NCBI GenBank assembly: GCA_937888775.1
Contig: CALAQT010000397.1
Span: 1 to 11,929 of the forward strand
Direction: 5' to 3'
Source of the DNA: an uncultured Actinomycetes bacterium
Lineage (GTDB): Bacteria > Actinomycetota > Thermoleophilia > Solirubrobacterales > Solirubrobacteraceae
Length of the DNA stretch: 11,929 nt
Numbering within the stretch: position 1 is the first letter of the stretch; each line of letters opens with the position of its first letter. The notes under the pieces are model-generated. The model did not search any database. It worked only from the letters and a program-made list of their open reading frames with translations, and was not told where the DNA came from. Below are positions 1 through 5,266 of the stretch, piece after piece. The position numbers and the translations under genes are program-made.

Positions 1-655
1 GCAGCCAGGGCAGCGTGAGGCGCCGGCGCCGAGCGATCACGCAGCGCCTGATCGGGCGCGGCGCGAGGGCCAACCCGACGCCCAGCAGATCGCGCGGGCG
101 CGGGCGCTCGTGTCCTCGCAGAAGCGCCGCGACTCGGTCCCGCGTCGCGGCACCGAACAGCTCGTCGCCGCCGACGCCCGTCAGTAACGACCCTCCGGCC
201 GCAGCATCGAGGAGCGGCAGGTGGAAGTGGAGGTTGAACGGCCACAGCACGCCGTGACGGCGCAGCACCCGCTGTGCGTAGGGGCCGATCAGGTCGAGCT
301 CGTCGCCGTGCTCGATTCGCAGCCACTCGCGCAGTCCGAGATGACGCACCACGCGCTCCTGCCAATCGGTTTCGTCGGCGCCGGGAGCGTGCGGAAACAC
401 GTTGGTTGCTGGAATTGGGTCCACCAGACCTTCGCGGCGGGCAACCGCGGTCGCGGTGGCGAGGACGGCAGCGGAGTCGCGACCGCCGGAGAAGCTGACC
501 AGGCATGGCGCCCTGCGCAACGCCGGCAGCATCGCGCGCTCGAGCGCCTGCGCTGCTGTGAACCCCTCAGGCGCGGGCAGCGGGTCGCCGTCCCGCACGC
601 CGAGCACCATGCCGGTCGCCAGCTCGAGCGTCGATAAGGGCGGCGGCGCGGTCAC
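1..655 (-). CDS. Asparagine-synthase-like ATP-dependent enzyme, lasso cyclase (C) type, 3' end outside window
   Basis: The reverse strand is open from a GTG at 655 to the window edge (218 codons). The visible PP-loop SGGRDS (residues 56-61) and the TGVGGDELFG motif (159-168) are those of the ATP-pyrophosphatase/synthetase domain of asparagine synthetase, which adenylates a carboxylate. In lasso peptide pathways this family (C protein) activates an Asp/Glu side chain for macrolactam closure. The GTG overlaps the stop of the B2-like gene by four bases (GTGA), so translation is probably coupled, and the PqqD and B2 neighbours support a RiPP role. Odd point: only about 50 residues precede the PP-loop, so the N-terminal glutaminase (Ntn) domain of about 200 residues found in AsnB and in known lasso C proteins is absent. 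The enzyme cannot use glutamine on its own. Family call is firm; the cyclase role is inferred from context. Confidence 0.85.
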   Translation of the reverse strand, partial: MTAPPPLSTLELATGMVLGVRDGDPLPAPEGFTAAQALERAMLPALRRAPCLVSFSGGRDSAAVLATATAVARREGLVDPIPATNVFPHAPGADETDWQERVVRHLGLREWLRIEHGDELDLIGPYAQRVLRRHGVLWPFNLHFHLPLLDAAAGGSLLTGVGGDELFGAATRDRVAALLRGHERPRPRDLLGVGLALAPRPIRRCVIARRRRLTLPWL

Positions 656-1011
656 CGAGCCACGACGCGGGTCAGCTCGCTGAAGCGGCTTGCCTGAGGA
701 TCCCCGTCACCGTCGACCCAGGCGTGTGCGGCGAAATCCTCGGCTGGGGAGACGACCCCGATCACCACGTCGCGCCGCACCCCGTGGGCGGCGAGCCAGC
801 TCTGCCGGACGAGCGCGCTCTCCAGGCAGGAGGGACGGCGCAGGCGCAACACGACGTCGACACCCCGGCGTGCCGATTGCGGCAGCCGGTCAGGTGGAGA
901 TAGCGCCACCGCGGGCAGCGGCCGGCCGGTCAGCTGCCTGCGCGCCTGACGCAGCGCGCCGTTTGCCCACCACGCTGCGCGGAGCTCGGCGATGTTCGGC
1001 GGGCGTTTCAC
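652..1011 (-). CDS. Lasso peptide biosynthesis B2-type transglutaminase-like cysteine protease
   Basis: A 119-residue protein. The family (transglutaminase core, lasso B2) cleaves the leader from a RiPP precursor using a Cys-His-Asp triad. The visible landmarks are Cys62 in the SCLESAL helix, then GVRRDVVIGV, then His96 in AHAWVDGD with Asp100/Asp102 following, so the catalytic residues appear intact. Length matches stand-alone B2 proteins (about 110-150 aa). I chose the GTG at 1011 because it overlaps the PqqD stop as GTGA; the reading frame extends further upstream only as a shadow of the PqqD gene. The stop in turn overlaps the start of the Asn-synthase-like gene. The order B1-B2-C in one transcript is the standard lasso core. 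The substrate is unknown because no precursor gene is visible. Some homologues sit in polysaccharide loci with no known peptide, so the protease role is inferred. Confidence 0.85.
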   Translation of the reverse strand: MKRPPNIAELRAAWWANGALRQARRQLTGRPLPAVALSPPDRLPQSARRGVDVVLRLRRPSCLESALVRQSWLAAHGVRRDVVIGVVSPAEDFAAHAWVDGDGDPQASRFSELTRVVAR

Positions 1012-1268
1012 CGCACCAGCAGTTCCTGCTCGGTCAGCTCGGCGAGGAACCGGTCCGTGTCGCTCCCGGCGCGGTCGGCGTCGATCCTGTAGCGCTCCAC
1101 GAGCGCGGCCACCAGCTCCTCGCGGGTGGCGCCCGCGTCCAGCGCCTGCCACAGCAGCACACCGGTGCCGTTGACGGCCAGGTACCTCGCCTGGCGGGCG
1201 TCGAGCGCGACGATCTCGTCGTCGACCTGCTTCCAGTCGAGATCATCGGTGCGCAGGCGAAGTGACAT
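1008..1268 (-). CDS. PqqD-like RiPP recognition element (lasso B1 type)
   Basis: An 86-residue stand-alone PqqD-family protein. The family folds as a small winged-helix RiPP recognition element (RRE) that binds the leader of a precursor peptide and presents it to the protease and cyclase. Visible signatures: an N-terminal strand segment ending in DDEIVALDARQARYLAVN, the conserved NGTGVLLWQALD (about residues 33-44), the TREELVAALVERY helix, and a closing DTDRFLAELTEQELL helix. The start is the ATG at 1268, with a strong ribosome site AAGGAGG about six bases upstream and a one-base overlap (TGATG) with the stop of the nucleotidyltransferase gene. The following B2 gene overlaps by GTGA. This is one of the best ribosome sites in the operon, so the adaptor may be made in excess of its enzymes (inference). 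A role in PQQ synthesis is unlikely, as no pqqA/C/E is seen. Confidence 0.88.
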   Translation of the reverse strand: MSLRLRTDDLDWKQVDDEIVALDARQARYLAVNGTGVLLWQALDAGATREELVAALVERYRIDADRAGSDTDRFLAELTEQELLVR

Positions 1269-2305
1269 CAGGTCCTCCTTGTCTCGGTGGTCAGGGTCTG
1301 CTCGTGCTTGGACGTGTCCATGAACGCATGCGCGACGGCGAGCCGCGAGCGGTGCAGCTTGTCGATCCAGCGCTCGTTGCCGCGGCGCCTGGCGGTCCTC
1401 AGGAAGCTCGCCCCGATCGCTTGCGGCACGTCTCGCAGCGGCAGCGCGCACGCTGGGGCGGCGACCCGCGAGAGGTGGTTCTCGAGCACGGAACGGTCCC
1501 GGATCGGCGCGAGATGGCGGGCCCACGTGGCCAGCGACAGCGGCCTGCGCTCGTCGGCCAGCAGCCCGTCGATCACGCCGAGCGTCACGCGCCACATGCC
1601 CTCCCAGCCCCACGCCCGTGCCAGTTCGCCGGCCGCTTCGCGGTCGCCTTCCGAGAGCACCGCCGCAACATCGATCAGATCGATCAGCCGCCCCAACGGA
1701 TGGTGCGCCCAAGCGTGGCCGGAGAGCAGCAGCGCGTGCGCTTCCGGAACCGGGGCCAGCACCCCGTCGACGCCGGCGGCGCTCGGAGCGGTCAAGGCCA
1801 TCAGCTCTTCGACGGACCGGGCGGCGAGCCACGGCGGGCGGTTCGGCTCCCGGTGCAGTTCGACCAGCAGCGGCAAGCCCGGCCAGGCCAGCGGACACAG
1901 ATGCTGGCGCCCCTCGTAGTCGGCGCTGTCGCCGAGCTCGACGAAGCCTGCTGCGACGAGCGCCCGCTGGGCATCCTGCGGCCGGTCGACCAGCAAGTCC
2001 AGATCGCGGAAACGGCGAACCGACGGATCGGGATACCGCGCGGCTGCTTCGGGCCCCTTCATCAGCACCAGCCGGCCGTCGTATGCGCTCCGCGCGCGGT
2101 CCAGCAGCAGCGGCGCCGCCATCGCCAGCATCGCGCAGTCGAGCTCGTCCTCGTGCAGCTCATCCGGGACCGGCCGTCCCGCGGCTCGCCAGGCGCGCGC
2201 TGCGATCAGGTGCATGCCGTGCGCGCGCAGCGCCCGCAGCGACGGCGCGCGCTGCACCAGCTGGTCGACTTGTTGCCAGATCTCGTCCCGCGGAGCGCTC
2301 ACCAT
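1268..2305 (-). CDS. Family-5 nucleotidyltransferase (NTP_transf_5-like) in RiPP operon
   Basis: A 345-residue protein with the motif LMKGPEAAARYPDP, then RRFRDLDLLVD (residues about 81-107). Lys83-Gly84 and the Asp101/Asp103 pair are the conserved core of the uncharacterised nucleotidyltransferase family PF14907. The C-terminal two thirds is helical and His/Trp-rich (GHAWAHHPLGRLIDLIDVAAVL). The family is related to DNA polymerase beta-type nucleotidyltransferases. Members turn up in lasso peptide clusters (for example paeninodin-type clusters), where tailoring of a phosphorylated peptide was proposed, and in polysaccharide loci. The ATG at 2305 lies one base after the permease stop, and the stop overlaps the PqqD start, so it is firmly in the operon. 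Substrate is unknown: it could modify the peptide, a leader or a sugar. The family call rests on the motif only. Confidence 0.8.
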   Translation of the reverse strand: MVSAPRDEIWQQVDQLVQRAPSLRALRAHGMHLIAARAWRAAGRPVPDELHEDELDCAMLAMAAPLLLDRARSAYDGRLVLMKGPEAAARYPDPSVRRFRDLDLLVDRPQDAQRALVAAGFVELGDSADYEGRQHLCPLAWPGLPLLVELHREPNRPPWLAARSVEELMALTAPSAAGVDGVLAPVPEAHALLLSGHAWAHHPLGRLIDLIDVAAVLSEGDREAAGELARAWGWEGMWRVTLGVIDGLLADERRPLSLATWARHLAPIRDRSVLENHLSRVAAPACALPLRDVPQAIGASFLRTARRRGNERWIDKLHRSRLAVAHAFMDTSKHEQTLTTETRRT

Positions 2306-2306
2306 G

Positions 2307-3131
2307 TCAATACAGCCCTAACGTCCCGTTGCGGCGCTCCCGCGCGAGGGCCAGGCGGAACGCGAGGATCCCGGCGCCCAGCGCGAGGATCGACAGCGGC
2401 GCCAGCTCGAGCAGATCCGAGCCGACCGATGCCAAGCCGGTCCCGCCGATCAACGCTTCGCGCAGCGCATGAATCGCGATCGCGAGCGGGTTGGCGTTGG
2501 CGATCGTGTGAAGCCACGGGGGAAGGACCGACAGCGGGAAGAACGCGCCCGACGCCAAGCCGAGCGCGGTGCCGCCCGCGGCGACCGCGCCGGCCCCGCG
2601 CCGGAAGGTCAGGATCGCGCCGGCACTGAGCAGACCGAGGCCCCAGAGGAAGGGAAGGAAGCCGACCAGGATCACGAGCGCGGCCAGAATCCCGCCCGCG
2701 TGGAAGTGAAGGCCGAAGGCGAAACCGATCACGGTCACGAACACGCCCATCCGCAGCGGCACATAGAGGAGCTCGAATGCGGCCGAGCCCGCCTGGATGG
2801 TGGTGATCTTCGTCGGCGTCAGCAGCAGCGACTCGAGCGTGCCCATCAGCTGCTCGGTTCGGATCGCCATCGCCAGCTGGTGCAGCATCAGCGCGACGAT
2901 CATGTTGAGCGCGATCCCGATCGTCACGAACTGCATGTAGGTCGCGTGCGTGCTGCCGAACGACGGCAGCTGCGCGGGATTGATCAGCTTGCCGATGAAC
3001 GAGAACGCGATCGCCTGTGCCGCGATTCCCACCAGCCCGGTGAACGCCGCCATCCGGTAGCTGAGCATGATCCGCAGATCGCGGCGCACGAACGCGGGCA
3101 GCTTCGCGAGCTCGGCGACGGCCGCGTTCAT
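2307..3131 (-). CDS. ABC-2 type transporter permease
   Basis: A 274-residue integral membrane protein with six predicted hydrophobic spans (roughly residues 30-50, 67-85, 117-140, 147-178, 182-205 and 240-265), typical of DrrB/NodJ-like ABC-2 export permeases. Characteristic segments are MAIRTEQLMGTLESLLLTP before span 3 and the PPWLHTIANANPLAIAIHALREAL stretch before the last span; the latter is the ABC-2 signature region (PLxYxxxxxR). The start is the ATG at 3131, which overlaps the ATPase stop as ATGA. The same frame is open further upstream, but that part lies opposite the ATPase and is not coding. It ends one base before the nucleotidyltransferase start. With the ATPase it would form an exporter, presumably for the operon's product or for self-immunity (inference). 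Confidence 0.9.
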   Translation of the reverse strand: MNAAVAELAKLPAFVRRDLRIMLSYRMAAFTGLVGIAAQAIAFSFIGKLINPAQLPSFGSTHATYMQFVTIGIALNMIVALMLHQLAMAIRTEQLMGTLESLLLTPTKITTIQAGSAAFELLYVPLRMGVFVTVIGFAFGLHFHAGGILAALVILVGFLPFLWGLGLLSAGAILTFRRGAGAVAAGGTALGLASGAFFPLSVLPPWLHTIANANPLAIAIHALREALIGGTGLASVGSDLLELAPLSILALGAGILAFRLALARERRNGTLGLY

Positions 3132-4054
3132 GAACCGCTCTCCGCGACCAGTGCGAGGAACGCCTCCTCGATCTCCGCCCGCTCCTGGCGACACGCGGTT
3201 ACCTCGAATCCCGCCTCGGCGAGCCCGGCAATCGCCGAGCCGAGTGCGCGGCCGGGTCCGGGGGAGAGCAGGAAATGATCGGGCCCGCCGGGGCCGGCCG
3301 AGATCTGCGCTGCGGCGCCGAGCGCGCTTTGCAGCTTGAACGCGTCGGGTGGCCGCTCGGGGTTGCCGTTGCGGACCGTGACGACGTAACGCTGATCCGG
3401 CGCAAAGGAGATCAGCTCGCTGACGGAGCCCGCGAAGCGGACCTCGCCGCGATGCAGGAACGTCACCGTGTCCGCGAAGTCGCGGATCTCCTCCACCCGC
3501 TGCGTGGTCCACAGGACCGCCGTGCCGCGCTGCGCGAGTGCCTGGATCAGCCGGCGGATCTGCTGCGCGCCCTCGGGGTCGAGGTCGTGCGTTGCCTCGT
3601 CGACCAGCAGCACCGACGGATCGACGAGCAGTGCGCGGGCCACCGCCAGCCGCTTCTGCATCCCGTGCGAGTACCGCCCGACCGCCAACTTCGCCGCATG
3701 GGCGAGGCCGACATCCTCCAGCACGTCACGCGCGCGCGCGTGTGCGGAACGGAGGCGCATGCCGTGCAGGCGAGCGAAGAAGACGAGATTCTCGAGCGCG
3801 CTGATGCGCAGGTAGAAGGTTCGATCGCCGGAAGGCACGAGCGCCACCGCTCCGGTTGTCGCGACTGTGCCCGCAGTCGGGTCAGCGAGTCCGCAAAGGA
3901 TCCTCGCGAGCGTTGTCTTGCCGGCACCGTTGGGCCCGAGCAGCGCATGCAGCTCGCCCGCCCGGACGGTCAGGTCGACCCCCGCGAGCGCCGTCCGCGA
4001 GCCGAACCGGCGGACGAGGCCTCGTACCGCGATCGCTGGCCTGTCGGTGTCCAC
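3128..4054 (-). CDS. ABC transporter ATPase, DrrA/CcmA-like
   Basis: A 308-residue nucleotide-binding subunit. Visible motifs: Walker A GPNGAGKTT (40-48), signature YSHGMQ (128-133), Walker B LLVDEA (149-154) with catalytic Glu153, and D-loop HDLD. The position that is usually the Q-loop glutamine reads VPSGDR (Ser75), and the switch histidine is Gln185 (TTQRVEE). Gln at the switch is known in DrrA-type export ATPases, so this is an exporter-lineage trait rather than damage. About 100 C-terminal residues after the core form the accessory domain usual in DrrA-like proteins. The start is a GTG at 4054 with no recognisable Shine-Dalgarno; a 7-bp hairpin lies 17 bases upstream. It is the first gene of the six-gene operon and overlaps the permease by ATGA. 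Substrate is inferred only from the RiPP-like genes downstream. Confidence 0.92.
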   Translation of the reverse strand: MDTDRPAIAVRGLVRRFGSRTALAGVDLTVRAGELHALLGPNGAGKTTLARILCGLADPTAGTVATTGAVALVPSGDRTFYLRISALENLVFFARLHGMRLRSAHARARDVLEDVGLAHAAKLAVGRYSHGMQKRLAVARALLVDPSVLLVDEATHDLDPEGAQQIRRLIQALAQRGTAVLWTTQRVEEIRDFADTVTFLHRGEVRFAGSVSELISFAPDQRYVVTVRNGNPERPPDAFKLQSALGAAAQISAGPGGPDHFLLSPGPGRALGSAIAGLAEAGFEVTACRQERAEIEEAFLALVAESGS

Positions 4055-4070
4055 GCGTACACAACGGATC

Positions 4071-4097
4071 AGCCGGCCGTCTGCTTATCTGCCGGCT
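4071..4097 (-). repeat. Inverted repeat upstream of the ABC ATPase start
   Basis: Perfect 7-bp arms AGCCGGC (4071-4077) and GCCGGCT (4091-4097) enclose a 13-base AT-richer loop. On the minus strand this would form a hairpin in the mRNA leader, ending 17 bases before the GTG start of the operon. It could be an operator or a leader structure that affects initiation. The AT-rich patch just upstream (around 4103-4112, TAATTAAT) may belong to the operon promoter, but no convincing -35/-10 pair was found. Confidence 0.45.
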
Positions 4098-4154
4098 GCC
4101 GATTAATTAGGCCGGGTGAGCTGCCGGGCGGCCACCGACTTATACAGCTGCATC

Positions 4155-4169
4155 CCGCAGCTGCTGCGG
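4155..4169 (-). terminator. Possible hairpin terminator after the sigma factor gene
   Basis: CCGCAG and CTGCGG (6-bp perfect arms, 3-base loop) start 11 bases after the sigma factor stop on the minus strand. There is no T-tract, so it is a weak candidate. If it does not terminate, sigma factor and ABC operon could be co-transcribed across the 125-base gap. Confidence 0.3.
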
Positions 4170-4179
4170 CGGCCGCTCG

Positions 4180-4821
4180 TTACGCAGCTACGAGCTGGCG
4201 CGATGCTCCCCGGGTAGACGGAGTCGACTCGAGTCGCGTCAGCTCGCGTTGTAGGGCTCGGCGGCCACGGTGGTGCAGCCCGTGGATCGAGCCCTCCGTC
4301 CGACCCATGTGGTCGGCGATCTCGCCCGGCGTAAGTCCGACGACGTGGCGCAGCAGCACGACCTCGCGCTGCTCGTCCGGAAGCGTGGCAAGTGCTGCGC
4401 GAACCGTCTCGGCCGCATCCAGGTCCACGCCGGAGCTGGCATCGGGGTCGAGCACTTCCTCGGTCGGCGTGGCGCGGTTCGCACGCAGGTGATCGATCGC
4501 CACATTGCGCGCGAGCCGGAGCAGCCACGCGAAGAACGGCACGCCGCGATCGTCATAGCGGACGATCGTCGTCATCAGCTTCGCGAATACGTGCTGGGTC
4601 ACGTCCTCGGCGTCGTGATCGCTGAGAACGATCGACCGGACGTAGCCGTAGATGTTGTGCGAGTAGCTGATGTACAGGAATCGCAACGCGTCCTGGTCGC
4701 CCTCCTTGGCGCGGGCCACTGCAAGCCTGACTCGCCTCAAGGTCTCTGGCGTCTCGTCGAGCGTCGCTTTGCTGCGGAAGCCGATGGTCGCCGGAGCGGC
4801 GGCCCAATCTTCGCTGATCAC
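4180..4821 (-). CDS. ECF-type RNA polymerase sigma factor
   Basis: A 213-residue sigma-70 family protein with only regions 2 and 4. Region 2 covers about residues 45-115: LYISYSHNIYGYVRSIV, then DAEDVTQHVFAKL, then FFAWLLRLARNVAIDHLR. Region 4 covers about residues 145-195: LPDEQREVVLLRHVVGLTPGEIADHMG followed by the recognition helix TEGSIHGLHHRGRRAL. The start is a GTG at 4821, with GGGGG seven bases upstream. No anti-sigma gene follows, which is unusual for an ECF factor; regulation may be by transcription or by the neighbouring sensors. It lies 125 bases upstream of the RiPP-like operon on the same strand and diverges from the sensor kinase. It may drive the operon (inference). The upstream sequence contains the TGAACGGC element discussed for the spacer. 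Confidence 0.92.
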   Translation of the reverse strand: MISEDWAAAPATIGFRSKATLDETPETLRRVRLAVARAKEGDQDALRFLYISYSHNIYGYVRSIVLSDHDAEDVTQHVFAKLMTTIVRYDDRGVPFFAWLLRLARNVAIDHLRANRATPTEEVLDPDASSGVDLDAAETVRAALATLPDEQREVVLLRHVVGLTPGEIADHMGRTEGSIHGLHHRGRRALQRELTRLESTPSTRGASRQLVAA

Positions 4822-4837
4822 GTCCGAACCCCCATTT

Positions 4838-4850
4838 TGAATGCCGTTCA
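4838..4850. promoter_or_regulatory. Imperfect palindrome in the sigma factor leader
   Basis: TGAATG-C-CGTTCA has arms matching at 5 of 6 positions. It contains GCCGTTCA (4843-4850), identical to the left arm of the perfect palindrome at 8619-8640. It sits 17-29 bases before the sigma factor GTG. That is close enough to be an operator or an element of the sigma factor's own promoter region. Confidence 0.35.
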
Positions 4851-4885
4851 GGGGGCGACAGACGACGCAAAGCAGATGTCCGCGT

Positions 4886-4901
4886 GCGTTCCCCCGAACG
4901 C
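4886..4901. repeat. GCGTTC-CCCC-GAACGC inverted repeat
   Basis: Perfect 6-bp arms flank a 4-base spacer, about 65 bases upstream of the sigma factor start. The arms share the GAACGC core with the elements at 5021-5063. The spacing differs (4 instead of 6), so it may be a separate hairpin rather than the same operator. Confidence 0.35.
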
Positions 4902-5020
4902 GGGCGCCATCGCCGTTTCCACTCGCCCCCGCGGAGACGGCTAGGCCCCCGCGTTTTCCTGATGGCAGCGAGTATTGATCCGGTCGCGCGGACGGTCAAT
5001 GACCGGGGCGGCCCATTGCC

Positions 5021-5040
5021 GCGTTCAACGCTCTGAACGC
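5021..5040. promoter_or_regulatory. Palindromic operator candidate CGTTCA-N6-TGAACG (copy 1)
   Basis: GCGTTCA (5021-5027), a six-base spacer, then TGAACGC (5034-5040): a perfect 7-bp inverted repeat. The inner 18-bp pattern CGTTCA-N6-TGAACG recurs exactly at 8621-8638. A further half-site TGAACGC lies at 5057-5063, 23 bases on, about two helical turns. It is placed between the divergent sigma factor and sensor kinase genes. A dimeric LuxR/NarL-type or other HTH regulator is a plausible ligand; which one is not known. Confidence 0.5.
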
Positions 5041-5081
5041 TTCTGGCGCGCGGGTCTGAACGCTATTTGGCCGGCCGTTGC

Positions 5082-5121
5082 ATTAATCACGCTCCGATGG
5101 CCGTCGCGGAGGTATTAATCA
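5082..5121. repeat. Direct repeat ATTAATCA x2, 32-base period
   Basis: Identical octamers at 5082-5089 and 5114-5121 stand 32 bases apart start to start, close to three helical turns, so they lie on the same DNA face. They fall in the AT-rich part of the spacer upstream of the sensor kinase. They could be an activator-binding pair or AT-rich promoter elements. AT-rich octamers are scarce in this GC-rich window, which makes an exact pair notable. Confidence 0.4.
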
Positions 5122-5266
5122 GCATGCAGAGGGATTGGACAGCGGTCAGGGCGTCAGCTGATCTCAATTGCACAACTTTCGATCAAAAATCTTTGCATCC
5201 GCGGCCGTTGATCGAGTATCGTGCCGATTGCGAAAGAATTCGCACAGCCCGGGGGGCGACAACAAT

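Larger units (their letters stand above)
4822..5266. other. Divergent regulatory spacer between sigma factor and sensor kinase
   Basis: This 445-base stretch has no credible gene and becomes clearly more AT-rich toward the kinase (about 5080-5270). It holds several inverted and direct repeats, listed separately: TGAATG-C-CGTTCA at 4838-4850, GCGTTC-CCCC-GAACGC at 4886-4901, GCGTTCA-N6-TGAACGC at 5021-5040, a further TGAACGC at 5057-5063, and two ATTAATCA copies 32 bases apart. It presumably carries promoters for both directions. I could not fix a confident -35/-10 pair for either gene. Confidence 0.7.

Noticed and set aside
1262..2629. Long plus-strand ORF of 455 codons
   Set aside because: It lies opposite the nucleotidyltransferase and permease genes, has Arg/Gln-rich low-complexity sequence and no recognisable motif. 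It is a GC-driven antisense shadow.
3132..3512. Upstream extension of the permease reading frame
   Set aside because: Overlaps the ABC ATPase in another frame with no permease-like sequence. The ATGA overlap at 3131 gives a natural start.
4103..4153. 16-codon minus-strand ORF (MQLYKSVAARQLTRPN) just upstream of the ABC operon, considered as RiPP precursor
   Set aside because: Too short, with no ribosome site, no leader motif and no Thr/Gly cleavage context. Probably chance.
3275..4492. Plus-strand ORF of 405 codons
   Set aside because: Antisense to the ABC ATPase and sigma factor, both with clear motifs. It crosses their intergenic gap, and the protein has no domain signature.
5168..5266. 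N-terminal extension of the sensor kinase from a TTG
   Set aside because: Promoter-like AT-rich sequence with no ribosome site. The ATG at 5267 has GGGGGG upstream.
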